A stretch of 64,000 nucleotides of DNA, from the NCBI RefSeq assembly GCF_003319105.1, contig NZ_QOHH01000006.1, positions 186,001 through 250,000 of the forward strand, written 5' to 3'. The notes under the pieces are model-generated. The model was not told where the DNA came from and searched no databases. It saw only the letters and a list, made by a program, of their open reading frames with translations. Origin of the DNA: Blastococcus sp. TF02-09. Its GTDB lineage: Bacteria > Actinomycetota > Actinomycetes > Mycobacteriales > Geodermatophilaceae. The position numbers and the translations under genes were made by a program. Position 1 is the first letter of the stretch; each line of letters starts with the position of its first letter. Below, piece after piece: positions 16,334-26,638 of the stretch.

Positions 16334-17247
16334 GCCCTCGCGTCGGGATCCGCCTCGAAGTCGCGGTAGTAGTCGGCGACCAGCGCTCCCGGCCGGCCGC
16401 CCAGGGCCCACACGCTGCCCTTGGCGGCCGGCGGGAGCAGCCCGGTCACCCCGTGCCCGTGCACACCCAGCGCCTGCAGCACGGCGGGGATCGTCCCGCC
16501 CTGGCTGCAGACGACCTCGGCACCCGGCTCGCCGAGCGCGCGCAGCACGGCGTCGTAAGCCTCCTGCGGGTCGCCGCCGAACTCCGGCTCGCCGAACTCG
16601 CGGCGCTCGGCGACGGCCAGACCGATGCGCCCGGCGAGCGGCGCCACGGTCTGCCGGCAGCGCAGCGGGGTCGCACTGGCCACCGACACCGGGCCGAACA
16701 GCGCCAGCACCTCGGCCAGCCGCCGGGCCTGGGCCTCGCCCGCGGCGGTGAGCGGGCGCTCCTCGTCCGGCCCCTCCCACCGGTCGCTGCTGCCGGCCTT
16801 GCCGTGGCGGACCAGCAGCACCGCCACCTCGCGCGGCAGGTCGCCGCGGGCGGCGTCGGCGATCACCTCGCGGTCGGGCTCGTAGCTGCACAGCGTCGCG
16901 GCGTCGGCCGGGGGCAGCCAGCGCAGCTCATCGGCCTCGGAGTTGGGCACGAATGCGCCGCCGGTGCAGCGCATGAGCCAGTAGTCGACCCGCTTGGGCA
17001 GGCCGTCGACCTCGTACCGGGTGGTGAGGCCCCGGCGGCCGGCGACGACGGCCAGCCCGGTCTCCTCGACCACCTCGCGGCAGGCCGTCTGCACCGGGTG
17101 CTCGCCGGCGTCGACGTGCCCCTTGGGCAGCGACCAGTCGTCGTGCCGCTCCCGGTGGACGACGGCGATCTCGATCCCGTCCCCGGCGGGCCGCCAGATG
17201 ACCCCGCCCGCTGCAGCGATCACGCGGCGCTCAGTTCGCGATCTCAT
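16330..17247 (-). CDS. mutT1: MutT1-like Nudix hydrolase fused to a histidine-phosphatase domain
   Basis: Sanitises the nucleotide pool (8-oxo-dGTP, diadenosine polyphosphates in mycobacteria). The 305-residue fusion has a Nudix domain with the full box GHVDAGE...REVVEETGL at about residues 43-65, then a histidine-phosphatase domain starting [10 protein letters not shown] near 144. Where most such phosphatases have a second catalytic His (xxHGG), this protein reads [12 protein letters not shown] at 17247 overlaps the ppk end by 17 bases and has GGAG eight bases upstream; GTG at 17223 is an alternative. Gene order ppk-mutT1 next to leuCD matches M. tuberculosis. Confidence 0.88.
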   Translation of the reverse strand: MRSRTERRVIAAAGGVIWRPAGDGIEIAVVHRERHDDWSLPKGHVDAGEHPVQTACREVVEETGLAVVAGRRGLTTRYEVDGLPKRVDYWLMRCTGGAFVPNSEADELRWLPPADAATLCSYEPDREVIADAARGDLPREVAVLLVRHGKAGSSDRWEGPDEERPLTAAGEAQARRLAEVLALFGPVSVASATPLRCRQTVAPLAGRIGLAVAERREFGEPEFGGDPQEAYDAVLRALGEPGAEVVCSQGGTIPAVLQALGVHGHGVTGLLPPAAKGSVWALGGRPGALVADYYRDFEADPDARA

Positions 17248-19300
17248 GGATGCGCTCCATGAGCTCCGCCTGGTAGTCCCGTCCCTCGTGCTGCTCCCAG
17301 CTGCCGTCGCTGCGCAGCTCCCAGCAGCGGACCCCGGGTGCCAGGGCCGGCGCCAGGGTCGCCTCCAGCTGGGCGCGGGCGCGCTCGTCGCAGACCCGCA
17401 GCAGCACCTCGACGCGGCGGTCGAGGTTGCGGTGCATGAGGTCGGCGCTGCCCAGCCACCACTCGGCCTCGCCGCCGTTCGCGAACGAGATGACCCGCGA
17501 GTGCTCGAGGAACCGGCCGACGATCGAGCGCACCCGGATGTTCTCCGACAGCCCCGGCACCCCCGGCCGCAGCGCGCAGATCCCGCGCACGAACAGCTCC
17601 ACCGGGACGCCGGCCCGCGAGGCCTCGTACAGGGCGTCGATGATCCGCTCGTCGACGATGGAGTTGGCCTTGATGCGGATGCCGGCCGGGCGCCCCTCGC
17701 CGGCGTGCCGCACCTCGCGGCGGATCTTCTCGATCAGGCCGTTGCGGATGCCGTGCGGCGCCACCATCAGCGTCCGGTAGTTCGTCTGCCGCGAGTAGCC
17801 GGTGAGCACGTTGAACAGGTCGGTGAGGTCCGCGCCCACCCGCGGGTCGGCGGTGAGGACGCCGAGGTCCTCGTAGATGCGCGCCGTCTTCGGGTTGTAG
17901 TTGCCGGTGCCGATGTGGCAGTAGCGGCGGATCACCCCCTGCTCCCGGCGCACGACCAGCGCGGTCTTGCAGTGCGTCTTCAGGCCCACGAGGCCGTAGA
18001 CGACGTGGCAGCCGGCGCGCTCCAGCGAGCGGGCCCAGCTGATGTTGGCCTCCTCGTCGAAGCGGGCCTTGATCTCCACGAGGACGACGACCTGCTTGCC
18101 GGCCTCGGCGGCCTCGATGAGCGCGTTGACGATCGGGGAGTCACCCGAGGTGCGGTAGAGCGTCTGCTTGATGGCCAGCACGTTCGGGTCGGCGGCCGCC
18201 TGCTCGATGAAGCGCTGCACGCTGGTCGCGAACGAGTGGTACGGGTGGTGCACCAGCACGTCGCCCTCGCGCAGCGTCGCGAAGACGCTCATCGGCGTCT
18301 CGCCCTCGCTCAGCCGCGGGTGGGTGGTCGGGACGAACGGCTCGTCCTTGAGCTCGGGGCGGTCCAGGTCGTACAGCGCCATGAGCGAGGCCAGGTCGAG
18401 CAGCCCGGGCACGTGGACGACGTCGTCGGGGGAGACCTCCAGCTCGGAGACGAGCACCTCGAGGATCCGGGGATCCATCGGCTCGGCGACCTCCAGCCGC
18501 ACCGCGGGGCCGAACCGGCGGCGTGCGAGCTCCCGCTCCAGTGCCTGCAGCAGGTCCTCGTCGCGGTCCTCCTCGACCTCGACGTCGGCGTTCCGGGTGA
18601 CGCGGAAGAAGTGGTGGTCGAGCACGTCCAGCCCCGGGAACAGCTGGTTGAGGTGCGCGGCGATGAGGTCCTCGAGCGGCAGGAAGGTCGCCGTGGCGGC
18701 GGAGTCCGGCGAGCCCACGGGGACGAACCGCGGCACGTTGTTGGGCACCTTGAGCCGGGCGAACCGGGGTGCGTTCGTGTCCGGGTCGTGCACCGACACC
18801 GCCAGGTTCAGCGACAGCCCGCTGATGTAGGGGAAGGGGTGCGCGGGGTCGACCGCCAGCGGGGTGAGCACGGGGAACACCTGGTCGCGGAAGTACTCGC
18901 GCAGCCGCACCGCCGCGCCCTCCTCCAGGTCGTCCCAGCGGACGATCCGGATGCCGGCGTCCCGCAGGCGGGGCAGCACGTCGTGGTTGAAGACGTCGGA
19001 GTGCCGCTGCACCAGCTCCTGCGTGCGGGCGGTGACCCGTTCCAGCTGCTCCCGAATGGTCAGCCCGTCGGGGGAGCGGACGGTGAGGCCGGTGCTCTGC
19101 CGGCGCTTCAGACCTGCGATGCGGACCATGTAGAACTCGTCGAGATTGCTGGCGAAGATCGCCAGGAACTTCACCCGCTCGAGCAGCGGCAGGCTCTCGT
19201 CCTCGGCCAGTTCGAGCACCCGGGCGTTGAAGTCCAGCCAGGACAGCTCGCGGTTCAGGAAGCGGTCGGCCGGGAGGGGCGCGGAGTCGGGGGTCGGCAC
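17231..19300 (-). CDS. ppk: polyphosphate kinase 1
   Basis: Reversibly makes inorganic polyphosphate from ATP. The 689-residue protein has the PPK N-domain ([19 protein letters not shown]), [19 protein letters not shown], and the phospholipase-D-like catalytic domains with the phosphorylated His region [11 protein letters not shown] near residue 445 and [20 protein letters not shown]. Length and motifs are complete. GTG at 19300 is four bases past the cofC stop; GTG at 19318 would overlap cofC. The order cofC-ppk-mutT1 suggests one minus-strand operon. Confidence 0.94.
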   Translation of the reverse strand: MPTPDSAPLPADRFLNRELSWLDFNARVLELAEDESLPLLERVKFLAIFASNLDEFYMVRIAGLKRRQSTGLTVRSPDGLTIREQLERVTARTQELVQRHSDVFNHDVLPRLRDAGIRIVRWDDLEEGAAVRLREYFRDQVFPVLTPLAVDPAHPFPYISGLSLNLAVSVHDPDTNAPRFARLKVPNNVPRFVPVGSPDSAATATFLPLEDLIAAHLNQLFPGLDVLDHHFFRVTRNADVEVEEDRDEDLLQALERELARRRFGPAVRLEVAEPMDPRILEVLVSELEVSPDDVVHVPGLLDLASLMALYDLDRPELKDEPFVPTTHPRLSEGETPMSVFATLREGDVLVHHPYHSFATSVQRFIEQAAADPNVLAIKQTLYRTSGDSPIVNALIEAAEAGKQVVVLVEIKARFDEEANISWARSLERAGCHVVYGLVGLKTHCKTALVVRREQGVIRRYCHIGTGNYNPKTARIYEDLGVLTADPRVGADLTDLFNVLTGYSRQTNYRTLMVAPHGIRNGLIEKIRREVRHAGEGRPAGIRIKANSIVDERIIDALYEASRAGVPVELFVRGICALRPGVPGLSENIRVRSIVGRFLEHSRVISFANGGEAEWWLGSADLMHRNLDRRVEVLLRVCDERARAQLEATLAPALAPGVRCWELRSDGSWEQHEGRDYQAELMERIHEIAN

Positions 19301-19304
19301 CCGA

Positions 19305-19970
19305 TCATCGTGCCGCACCGAGCTGGACGGCGAGAGTCGGCGAGGCGGCCAGCAGCTCGGCCGTGGCCGGTCCCACGCCCAGCGCGACCGCTGCGCGCAG
19401 GTCCTCGAGTGCGTCGACGTCGCGCAGCAGCCCGGGCCACGCGCCGGTGAGGGCCCGCGCGCCGTCGTCCCGGTGGGCCTGCGCCGACCCTGCACCGAAC
19501 CGGGGGCGCAACGGCGTCCCGACCGCGGTCAGCAGCGTGGTGCCCGTGCCGTGCACGTCGGCCACGAAGGCGCGCGGCGCCGTTCCGGCGGCCCGCAGCG
19601 CGGCGCCCAGCTCGGCCGGGCGGAGCGCCGGCAGGTCCGAGGAGAGTGCGGCTACCGCGTCGCCCGCCGCCGCCCGCGCGCCGTGCTCGAGGGCGGCGTT
19701 GAGACCGCTGTCCGGGTCGTCGCCCACGGTCCGGGCGCCGAGCCGCCGGACCAGCCCGGCGGCGGCCGGCTCGTCGGTGACCACGACGACCTCCGCGACG
19801 CCGGGGCCGGCCAGGGCGGCGGCGACGGTGTCGGCCAGCAGCGCCAGGACCAGCGCCTCGTGGGCGTGCGCGGGACGGTCGGCCCGGTCGGTCAGCGGCC
19901 GGAGCCGGGTCTTGGCCACGGCGAGCCGCTTCGCCGGGACGACGACCGACCAGGCAGGCACGCCGACCAT
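19305..19970 (-). CDS. cofC: 2-phospholactate/phosphoenolpyruvate guanylyltransferase (CofC/FbiD)
   Basis: Activates a three-carbon phosphate (2-phospholactate, or phosphoenolpyruvate in mycobacterial FbiD) with GTP, an early step of coenzyme F420 synthesis. The 221-residue MobA-like nucleotidyltransferase fold shows [14 protein letters not shown] at the start, [33 protein letters not shown] and [12 protein letters not shown] (metal-binding Asp). GTTLLTA and [14 protein letters not shown] complete the family signature. ATG at 19970 opens the protein directly with [14 protein letters not shown]. Other F420 genes are not in the window. Confidence 0.88.
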   Translation of the reverse strand: MVGVPAWSVVVPAKRLAVAKTRLRPLTDRADRPAHAHEALVLALLADTVAAALAGPGVAEVVVVTDEPAAAGLVRRLGARTVGDDPDSGLNAALEHGARAAAGDAVAALSSDLPALRPAELGAALRAAGTAPRAFVADVHGTGTTLLTAVGTPLRPRFGAGSAQAHRDDGARALTGAWPGLLRDVDALEDLRAAVALGVGPATAELLAASPTLAVQLGAAR

Positions 19971-20066
19971 GTCAGCACACCCGCGGCGCGCCGGCGGTGT
20001 CACCCTTCCGGGACCCGGTGATCGTCGGACGGCGGTCCAGGGTCGATCATGGGACGGATCACACAG

Positions 20067-20073
20067 AAGGAGG
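20067..20073 (+). promoter_or_regulatory. strong Shine-Dalgarno fixing the plsC-like start
   Basis: AAGGAGG, a full complement to the 16S tail, lies seven bases before GTG at 20081. It decides that start over upstream in-frame codons back to 19997. Confidence 0.7.
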
Positions 20074-20080
20074 CGATCCG

Positions 20081-20929
20081 GTGGCGGAGGAGAGGTCCTG
20101 GGCGGACCCGGCGTCGGCCGGTGCACCCCCGGCGGTGCAGTCGGTGCGGCCCCCGGGGAGCCGCCGCCCGGGCAGGTGGCGGACCCGCGGCCGGATCGGT
20201 TGGGCGTTCTGGCTGTGCATCGTGGTCGTCTTCCCCGCCACGAAGCTGATGTTCGCCATCCGCTACCGCCACGGCGAGCGGTTCCCCACCCGCGGGCCGG
20301 TCCTCCTGGTGGCCAACCACGTCTCGATCCTCGACCCGCTGGCCTGCGCGCGGCTGGTGTTCGACCACGGCCGCATGCCGCACTTCCTGGCGAAGGAGTC
20401 GGTGTTCAAGGGGCTGGCCGGCACCATCCTGCGCTCGGCCGGCCAGATCCCGGTCGCCCGTTACTCGTCCGACGCCGTCGGCGCGCTCGCCGCCGCGCAG
20501 GAGGACCTCGCCGCCGGCAACGTCGTGGTGATCTACCCCGAGGGCTCGGTCACCCGCGATCCGGACTGGTGGCCGATGCAGGCCCGCACCGGGGCCGCCC
20601 GGCTGGCCCTCACCACCGACGCCACCGTGCTGCCGGTCGCCCAGTGGGGCCCGCAGCGGCTGCACGACTACCACGCCAAGAAGCTGCACCTGCGGCTGCG
20701 CACGCCGACCGAGTACTACGTCGGCGAGCCGATCGACCTGTCCCGCCAGCGTGCCGAGCTGCGCGCCGGGCGCCCGCTGACCACCGAACTGCTCCGGGAG
20801 ACGACCGACCTCATGATGGGCCGCGTGCGCGACCAGCTGGCCGAACTCCGCGGGGAGCCGGCGCCCGCGCTGGTCCACCCGCGCCCGCAGCGCGAGCTGC
20901 CCGGCGACCTGCCCGGTGGCGCCGCGTGA
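20081..20929 (+). CDS. plsC: 1-acyl-sn-glycerol-3-phosphate acyltransferase (PlsC family)
   Basis: Transfers an acyl chain to lysophosphatidic acid in phospholipid synthesis, at the inner membrane face. The 282-residue protein has a basic N-terminus, a hydrophobic segment ([20 protein letters not shown]), the catalytic NHxxxxD motif in [19 protein letters not shown], and the substrate-binding [12 protein letters not shown] (EGS-R). A variable C-terminal tail of about 50 residues follows. The next gene, gpsA, makes its glycerol-3-phosphate precursor and overlaps by four bases, supporting a lipid operon. Confidence 0.88.
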   Translation: MAEERSWADPASAGAPPAVQSVRPPGSRRPGRWRTRGRIGWAFWLCIVVVFPATKLMFAIRYRHGERFPTRGPVLLVANHVSILDPLACARLVFDHGRMPHFLAKESVFKGLAGTILRSAGQIPVARYSSDAVGALAAAQEDLAAGNVVVIYPEGSVTRDPDWWPMQARTGAARLALTTDATVLPVAQWGPQRLHDYHAKKLHLRLRTPTEYYVGEPIDLSRQRAELRAGRPLTTELLRETTDLMMGRVRDQLAELRGEPAPALVHPRPQRELPGDLPGGAA

Positions 20930-21921
20930 GGCGCGCCGCCGTCCTGGGCGCCGGCTCCTGGGGGACGACGTTCGCCAAGGTCCTCGCCGACGCCGGCTGC
21001 GAGGTCGCGCTGCACGCCCGCCGCCCCGAGCTGGTGAAGACGATCACCGAGGACGGGGAGAACCGCGACTACCTGCCGGGCATCCGGCTGCCCTCGGCCG
21101 TGCGCGCCACCGGAGACGCCGCCGAGGCGCTCGACGGCGCCGAGGTCGTCGTCCTCGCCGTGCCGTCGCAGTCGCTGCGGGACAACCTCACCGCCTGGAC
21201 CCCGCTGCTGCCGGCCGACGCCACGCTGCTGAGCCTGATGAAGGGCATCGAGCTCGGGACGACGAAGCGGATGAGCGAGGTCATCTGCGAGGTCACCGGA
21301 GCCGGCTCCGACCGCGTCGCCGCGCTCTCGGGCCCCAACCTCGCGCGCGAGATCGCCGAGGAGCAGCCGGCGGCGACGGTCATCGCCTGCAGCGACGCCG
21401 GCCAGGCCGAGGCGCTGCAGGCGGCCTGCCACACCCGGTACTTCCGGCCGTACACGAACACCGACCTGGTCGGCTGCGAGCTGGGCGGTGCCCTGAAGAA
21501 CGTCATCGCGCTGGCCTGCGGCGTCGCGGAGGGCCTCGGCTTCGGCGACAACACCCGCGCCTCGCTCATCACCCGCGGCCTGGCCGAGACCGCCCGGCTC
21601 GGCCTGGAGCTGGGTGCCGAGCTGACCACCTTCGCGGGGCTGGCCGGCCTCGGGGACCTCGTCGCCACCTGCAGCTCGCCGCTGTCGCGCAACCGCACCT
21701 TCGGCGAGAAGCTCGGCCGCGGGATGACCGTGCAGGAGGTGCAGGAGAGCACCCGCCAGACCGCCGAGGGCGTGAAGAGCTGCCGATCGGTGCTCGACCT
21801 CGCCCGCGCGCACGGCGTGGACGTCCCGATCACCGAGGCCGTCGTGCGGGTCTGCCACGAGGGCGAGTCGGCGGCGCAGATGGTGCGGGAGATCATGTCC
21901 CGCGAAGCGAAGCCCGAGTGA
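20926..21921 (+). CDS. gpsA: glycerol-3-phosphate dehydrogenase [NAD(P)+]
   Basis: Reduces dihydroxyacetone phosphate to sn-glycerol-3-phosphate for phospholipids. The 331-residue protein starts with the Rossmann motif [16 protein letters not shown], then [17 protein letters not shown], the catalytic lysine region [20 protein letters not shown] and [20 protein letters not shown]. Full length. GTG start overlaps the plsC stop, and its stop overlaps the next gene, so all three are probably one transcript. Confidence 0.95.
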   Translation: MRRAAVLGAGSWGTTFAKVLADAGCEVALHARRPELVKTITEDGENRDYLPGIRLPSAVRATGDAAEALDGAEVVVLAVPSQSLRDNLTAWTPLLPADATLLSLMKGIELGTTKRMSEVICEVTGAGSDRVAALSGPNLAREIAEEQPAATVIACSDAGQAEALQAACHTRYFRPYTNTDLVGCELGGALKNVIALACGVAEGLGFGDNTRASLITRGLAETARLGLELGAELTTFAGLAGLGDLVATCSSPLSRNRTFGEKLGRGMTVQEVQESTRQTAEGVKSCRSVLDLARAHGVDVPITEAVVRVCHEGESAAQMVREIMSREAKPE

Positions 21922-23045
21922 CGGACGGCGACGGCACCCGGTCGGTGCGGGCGGGGGAGCACCCCGCCGTCCCGGGCGCGCCGCTGCGGCCCTCGCCGGT
22001 CTTCGCCGCCCCGTTCCACCTCGGGGACCTGCCGCCCCGGGCGGGCGGCGCGGACGCCTACGCGCGGACGGAGCAGCCGAGCCTGCGCGACTTCGAGGCC
22101 GCCGTCGGCGAGCTCGACGGCGGCCGGTGCCTGTCCTTCGCCACCGGGATGGCCGCGCTCACCGCGGCGGTGCTGTCCTGTGCCGGCAGCGGCGACCGCG
22201 TCGTCCTGCCCTCGGACGGCTACTACGCCACCCGGCTGCTGGGCGCCCAAGAGCTGACCCGGTTCGGCATCGAGGTCGTCCAGGTGCCCACGCCGGAGAT
22301 CGAGCGGTTCGCCGCTGACGGCGGTCTGGACGGCGTTCGGCTGGTGCTGCTGGAGACCCCGAGCAACCCGCTGCTCGACGTCTGCGACATCGCCGCGGTG
22401 ACCGCCGCGGCCCGGGCGGCCGGTGCGCTGGTCGCGGTCGACAACACGACGGCGACGCCGCTGGGGCAGCGGCCGCTCGCGCTGGGCGCCGACATGACGG
22501 TCGGCAGCGACACCAAGGCGCTGACCGGCCACAGCGACCTGCTCCTCGGGCACGTCAGCGTCACCGACGACGAGCTGCACGCCCGGCTGAAGGGCTTCCG
22601 CGACCGCACCGGCAGCACGCCCGGCCCGTTCGAGGCCTGGCTCGGGCACCGGTCGATGAGCACCCTGGACCTGCGGCTGGCTCGCCAGGCGGCCAACGCC
22701 GCGGCGGTCGCGGAGCTGCTGGCGTCCTCGCCCGCGGTCACCGGGCTGCGCTGGCCCTGGCGCGCGGGCGACTCGTCCTACGAACTCGCGTCACGGCAGA
22801 TGCTGCGGCCGAACGGTGTGCTGTCCTGCGAGCTCGCCGACGAGGACGCCGTCGCCCGGTTGCTGGGCGCCAGCCGGCTGTGGGCGGCGGCGACCAGCTT
22901 CGGCGGGGTGCACAGCACGATCGACCGCCGGGCGCAGTGGGGCGGGGACGCCGTCGCCCCGGGCTTCGTGCGGCTGTCCTGCGGCATCGAGGACACCGCC
23001 GACCTGGTGGCCGACCTGTCAGTCGCCCTGGCTGCCCTGGACTGA
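21918..23045 (+). CDS. cystathionine gamma-lyase/synthase-type PLP enzyme
   Basis: A 375-residue Cys/Met-metabolism PLP-dependent enzyme. It shows [30 protein letters not shown], the PLP-contacting [14 protein letters not shown], and the Schiff-base lysine in [16 protein letters not shown] near residue 198. [19 protein letters not shown] closes the protein. These fit cystathionine gamma-lyase, the usual annotation for the ddl-linked actinobacterial gene, but beta-lyase or gamma-synthase activity cannot be ruled out. It is slightly short, with a compact N-terminus. GTG start overlaps gpsA; its end overlaps the convergent pcs gene by 27 bases. Confidence 0.85.
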   Translation: MTDGDGTRSVRAGEHPAVPGAPLRPSPVFAAPFHLGDLPPRAGGADAYARTEQPSLRDFEAAVGELDGGRCLSFATGMAALTAAVLSCAGSGDRVVLPSDGYYATRLLGAQELTRFGIEVVQVPTPEIERFAADGGLDGVRLVLLETPSNPLLDVCDIAAVTAAARAAGALVAVDNTTATPLGQRPLALGADMTVGSDTKALTGHSDLLLGHVSVTDDELHARLKGFRDRTGSTPGPFEAWLGHRSMSTLDLRLARQAANAAAVAELLASSPAVTGLRWPWRAGDSSYELASRQMLRPNGVLSCELADEDAVARLLGASRLWAAATSFGGVHSTIDRRAQWGGDAVAPGFVRLSCGIEDTADLVADLSVALAALD

Positions 23046-23792
23046 GCGGGCGGCCCGGCGGGCTCCGGCGCCGCGGGCGGTCAGCCAGAAGCTCAGCCCC
23101 CAGTAGTAGGCGACGTAGGCCAGCGACGCCGCGACGACCCACGGCTCCGGGTCGGGCAGCTGCACCACCAGCACCGCGTAGGTGACCAGCCAGACCAGGG
23201 TGAAGGCGAGCGTCACGCCCCGGAGGGCACCCATGCGCGAGGGGTACAGGTAGCGGATCGGCACGAACACGAGCACCGCGAAGACCAGCAGCGCGACCGT
23301 CGTCACCCGCTCGCCGGTGTCGAGCACGATCACGTAGAAGGCGACGACGTTCCAGTAGCTGGGGAACCCCAGGAAGAAGTGGTCGGAGGTCTTCGCGTCC
23401 ACCCGGCAGAACTGGTAGCAGGAGGCCAGCAGCGGGATCGAGGCGACCACCCAGCCGGCCGCGCCCTCGGGCAGGTGGCCGGTGGTCCACAGCAGCACGA
23501 TCGGGGCGAAGACGTAGGTCAGGTAGTCGACGATGTTGTCGAGCAGCGCGCCGTCGAACCAGGGAATCGTCTCCTTCACCCGGAAGCGGCGCGCCAGCAT
23601 GCCGTCGGTGCCGTCGATGAACAGCGTGGCCAGGCCCAGCCACAGGGCGGCCTCCACCTCGCCCTCGAGGGCGGCGAGCACGATCATCAGGCCCAGCACC
23701 GAGCCGCTGGCCGTGTACAGGTGCACCGCCGCGCCGGCCAGCCGCTGGCCTCGCGAGAACGTCTCCGCCGGGGGAGCTGCCTGTTCGTGCAC
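23019..23792 (-). CDS. pcs: phosphatidylcholine synthase (CDP-diacylglycerol:choline)
   Basis: Condenses CDP-diacylglycerol with choline to phosphatidylcholine in one step. The 257-residue membrane protein, with about eight helices, carries a CDP-alcohol phosphotransferase motif DG-x2-AR-x12-G-x3-D-x3-D (D63, G64, A67, R68, G81, D85, D89). The 12-residue spacing is the Pcs form, against about eight in ordinary family members; [15 protein letters not shown] also resembles rhizobial Pcs. Phosphatidylcholine is reported among the polar lipids of Geodermatophilaceae, consistent with this. Start GTG at 23792 with CAGCCT six bases upstream suggests a leaderless message. It is divergent from ddl. 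Confidence 0.82.
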   Translation of the reverse strand: MHEQAAPPAETFSRGQRLAGAAVHLYTASGSVLGLMIVLAALEGEVEAALWLGLATLFIDGTDGMLARRFRVKETIPWFDGALLDNIVDYLTYVFAPIVLLWTTGHLPEGAAGWVVASIPLLASCYQFCRVDAKTSDHFFLGFPSYWNVVAFYVIVLDTGERVTTVALLVFAVLVFVPIRYLYPSRMGALRGVTLAFTLVWLVTYAVLVVQLPDPEPWVVAASLAYVAYYWGLSFWLTARGAGARRAARSVQGSQGD

Positions 23793-23855
23793 GCGACGAG
23801 GCTGCCACACCACCGGGAACACGGCGGGACGACGCGGGGCCGCGGACCCGGCAGC

Positions 23856-23861
23856 TAGGGT
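23856..23861 (+). promoter_or_regulatory. -10 element of leaderless ddl
   Basis: TAGGGT with seven bases to the ATG at 23869, the same spacing as other leaderless genes here. Confidence 0.45.
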
Positions 23862-23868
23862 CGACGCG

Positions 23869-24990
23869 ATGAACGGGCAGGCAGGCAAGGTGCGCGTCGC
23901 GGTCGTGTTCGGAGGGCGCAGCGCCGAGCACGCCATCTCCTGCGTCTCGGCGGGGAGCGTGATGGCGGCGCTGGACCCCGAGCGCTACGAGGTGGTGCCC
24001 GTCGGCATCGCCAAGGACGGCCGCTGGGTGCTCGCCGATCCCGGCCAGCAGCTGGCCATCACCGACGGTGCGCTGCCCGAGGTCTCCGGCGGGACGGCGG
24101 TGTCGCTGGTCGGCGATCCCGAGGGCCGCGGCCTGGCGGTGCTGGACCCGGGGGAGGCGGTCGGCCAGGTGCTGACCGAGGTCGACGTCGTCTTCCCGGT
24201 GCTGCACGGCGCCTACGGCGAGGACGGGACGATCCAGGGCCTGCTGGAGATGACCGGGCTGCCCTACGTCGGCTCCGGGGTGTTCGCGAGCGCGGCGTCC
24301 ATGGACAAGGAGTTCACCAAGAAGCTGCTGGCCGCGGCCGGTCTGCCGCAGGGCGACCACGTCGTCCTGCGCGACGCCGACGGCGCGATCAGCGCCGACC
24401 CCGACGTGCTCGACGAGGCCGCCCGCCAGCGGCTCGGGTTGCCGGTGTTCGTCAAGCCGGCCCGCGCCGGCTCGAGCATCGGCATCACCCGCGTCACCGA
24501 CTGGTCGCAGTTCCCCGCCGCGGTCGCCGAGGCCGCCGCCGTCGACGAGAAGGTCATCGTCGAGGCCGCCGTGCCCGGCCGCGAGATCGAGTGCGGGGTG
24601 CTCGCCGCGCGGGGCACCGGTCTGCCGGAGGCCAGCCTGCCGGCGGAGATCCGGCTGCGCGAGGGCGTCGACTGGTACGACTTCGCGGCCAAGTACCTCG
24701 ACGACGCCGCCGAGTTCGACATCCCGGCCGACCTCACCCCCGCCCAGACCGCGGCGGTGCAGGCGGCCGCGCGCCGCGCCTACCTGGCCCTGGACTGCCG
24801 CGGCCTGGCCCGGGTGGACTTCTTCCTGGGCACCGGTGCCGACGGCGCGGACCTGCTGGTCGTCAACGAGGTGAACACGATGCCGGGGTTCACGCCGATC
24901 TCGATGTTCGCCCGGATGTGGGCGGCCACCGGCGTGGACTTCGCCGAGCTGGTCGACCGGCTGGTGACCGGCGCCCTGGCGCCGCGGTGA
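23869..24990 (+). CDS. ddl: D-alanine--D-alanine ligase
   Basis: Joins two D-alanines with ATP to form the peptidoglycan dipeptide. The 373-residue ATP-grasp protein has [20 protein letters not shown] at the start, [52 protein letters not shown] near residue 196 and the metal-binding [16 protein letters not shown] near the end. The stop overlaps the next lipoprotein gene (GTGA). Neighbouring gpsA-ddl is conserved in mycobacteria. Confidence 0.95.
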   Translation: MNGQAGKVRVAVVFGGRSAEHAISCVSAGSVMAALDPERYEVVPVGIAKDGRWVLADPGQQLAITDGALPEVSGGTAVSLVGDPEGRGLAVLDPGEAVGQVLTEVDVVFPVLHGAYGEDGTIQGLLEMTGLPYVGSGVFASAASMDKEFTKKLLAAAGLPQGDHVVLRDADGAISADPDVLDEAARQRLGLPVFVKPARAGSSIGITRVTDWSQFPAAVAEAAAVDEKVIVEAAVPGREIECGVLAARGTGLPEASLPAEIRLREGVDWYDFAAKYLDDAAEFDIPADLTPAQTAAVQAAARRAYLALDCRGLARVDFFLGTGADGADLLVVNEVNTMPGFTPISMFARMWAATGVDFAELVDRLVTGALAPR

Positions 24991-25658
24991 CCCGCGGACG
25001 GCGGTCCCGCGGGTCCCGGGTCGCCGTCCTGCTCGCCCTGCTGCCCGTCCTGACCGCGGCCGCCGGGTGCGGGGACGAGGGCGGCGAGGCGGCCGTCGCC
25101 GAGGCGGCGCCGTCCGGGCCGGCCACCCCCGGGGAGCTGGAACGCCTGGTCGTCGACGAGGTGCCCTCGGGCCTCCCGCGGGTGCCCGACGAGGCGATCG
25201 AGCCACCGGCCGGTGAAAAGTCCGTGGCGGACGTGGCCGGATACTCCGACGACCCGGAGCGGGAGCGGGCGGTCCTGGAGGACTACGGCTACCGGCACGG
25301 CTGGGAACGGTTCTGGGGCGCCGGGACCGGCCCGGGCCCGCAGACGGGGGTCTTCGTCGACCAGTTCGAGGCGCCCGCGGGCGCCGACTCCTACGCCGAG
25401 GACCTCGCGCGCAACGACGCCGAGCAGTACGGCGGGCTGCTCAGCGAGAGATCACCCGGCCTGCCCGACGGCTGCCGGCGCCTGCTCGTCGACGAACCCG
25501 ACCCCGACGACGGGCTGTGGGGCCCGGCCGCCTTCGCCTGGTGCACCCACGGCCCGTTCAGCGTGGCGGTCAGCGCGGTCGCCGGTTCGCTCGACGACGC
25601 GACGGAGGAGGTCGGCGCGGTCGCGCGCGACCAGCTGGCCCGGCTCTCCGCCGCGTGA
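24987..25658 (+). CDS. putative lipoprotein downstream of ddl
   Basis: A 223-residue exported protein with an Arg-rich N-terminus ([15 protein letters not shown]), a hydrophobic core and a lipobox TAAAGC with the modified Cys near residue 28. The mature part is acidic and has four further cysteines, two in CRRLLVDE and WCTHGPF, that could form disulfides. I do not recognise a family. GTG start overlaps the ddl stop, so expression is coupled with cell-wall synthesis; an envelope role is inference. Confidence 0.72.
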   Translation: MTRGRRSRGSRVAVLLALLPVLTAAAGCGDEGGEAAVAEAAPSGPATPGELERLVVDEVPSGLPRVPDEAIEPPAGEKSVADVAGYSDDPERERAVLEDYGYRHGWERFWGAGTGPGPQTGVFVDQFEAPAGADSYAEDLARNDAEQYGGLLSERSPGLPDGCRRLLVDEPDPDDGLWGPAAFAWCTHGPFSVAVSAVAGSLDDATEEVGAVARDQLARLSAA

Positions 25659-25672
25659 GGCGGCGGCGCGGG

Positions 25673-26203
25673 TCAGCCTCCGGGCACGGGCTCCTGGTAG
25701 GGCAGCGCCTGCGCCAGGGCCGTGGTCAGGGCGGTCACCGGGGCGCTGTCCACGCTGGCCGGCAGGGCGATCTCGACGTACACCGGCCGGTCGACGGTGG
25801 TCCAGCGCGTGGTCTCGGGATCGGCGGTGTCGACGTACCACTGGACGCCGTTGATCTGGATGGCCGAGGCGCCCACCACCCAGCCGGCCGGACGGTCGAC
25901 GCCGCAGACCAGGACGACCGGCGGCTCGCCCCACGCGTAGGCGAAGGGGGAGTCCGACTGGACCGGGCGCGAGGGCTCACCGGCCAGCTCCAGGGGGAGG
26001 CCGCTCATGACCGCGGGGCAGTACTCGTCGGCCTCGGGGGTCACCGGCGGCACCGCGACGGGCAGGGGCGGGAGGTCGGCGCGCTCGGGCGCGGTCGTGC
26101 CCTCGACGTCGGCCGGACCCTGCCCCGTGGAGCCGCCGTCGTCCTCGCCGTCGCCGCCGCCGCCGCCCAGGACGTTGACCAGGACGACGAGCGCCACCAC
26201 CAC
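25673..26203 (-). CDS. DUF3515-family membrane-anchored protein
   Basis: A 176-residue form from GTG at 26203; the frame stays open upstream and coding-like to at least 26311. It has an N-terminal hydrophobic anchor, a Gly/Asp-rich linker, then a domain with YCPAVMSGLPLEL, CGVDRPAGWVVGA, INGVQWYVD and PVYVEIALPA, typical of DUF3515 proteins found beside ddl/thiL in actinobacteria (Rv2980-like). The upstream codons read SEPTPAPEPVDDPLRRIALI and would complete a normal signal-anchor, yet no ATG, GTG or TTG occurs between 26204 and 26329 in this frame; CTG at 26287-26285 sits where a start would be expected. Function unknown. Confidence 0.75.
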   Translation of the reverse strand: MVVALVVLVNVLGGGGGDGEDDGGSTGQGPADVEGTTAPERADLPPLPVAVPPVTPEADEYCPAVMSGLPLELAGEPSRPVQSDSPFAYAWGEPPVVLVCGVDRPAGWVVGASAIQINGVQWYVDTADPETTRWTTVDRPVYVEIALPASVDSAPVTALTTALAQALPYQEPVPGG

Positions 26204-26312
26204 CGGGACCAGGACGGCGGTCGCGATCAGCGCGATGCGCCGGAGGGGGTCGTCGACCGGCTCGGGCGCGGGCGTGGGCTCGCTCAGGGGATCAGCGCTC
26301 GCGGTCGGGCCG

Positions 26313-26546
26313 TCAGATGTTGACGACGGGGCAGGTGAGCGTGCGGGTGATGCCGTCGACCGACTGCACCCGGGCCACCACCAGCCGGCCGAGCTCGTCG
26401 ACGGTCTCCGCCTCGGCGCGCACGATCACGTCGTAGGGGCCGGTGACGTCCTCGGCGCGGGTCACCCCGCTGATCTCGCTGATCGTGGAGGCGACCTGGG
26501 CGGCCTTGCCGACCTCGGTCTGGATGAGGATGTAGGCGTGGACCAC
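26313..26546 (-). CDS. stand-alone Lrp/AsnC ligand-binding (RAM) domain protein
   Basis: A 77-residue protein starting VVHAYILIQTEVGKAAQVAS and continuing SEISGVTRAEDVTGPYDVIV, the betaalphabetabetaalphabeta fold that binds amino acids in Lrp/AsnC regulators. There is no helix-turn-helix, so it cannot bind DNA on its own and may modulate another Lrp protein or an enzyme. GTG at 26546 follows GGAGGAAGG; an upstream ATG at 26612 lacks such support. It is divergent from thiL and lies just upstream of the DUF3515 gene on the same strand. Confidence 0.85.
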   Translation of the reverse strand: MVHAYILIQTEVGKAAQVASTISEISGVTRAEDVTGPYDVIVRAEAETVDELGRLVVARVQSVDGITRTLTCPVVNI

Positions 26547-26638
26547 GGGAGATCCTTCCTCCGGCAACTCGGCCGATACGTCGTCCCCGCCGGGTGGCGG
26601 ACAGTTCGGCAACCTACCGCAGTGACCGGAGGCACCTC

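Noticed and set aside
16994-19450. 818-residue open frame antisense to ppk
   Set aside because: Shadow of the ppk codons; no recognisable domain and no ribosome-binding site.
20019-20049. TGATCG...CGATCA inverted repeat between cofC and plsC
   Set aside because: The arms are only 6 bp with a 19-base spacer, within chance for a 110-base GC-rich gap; no regulator context.
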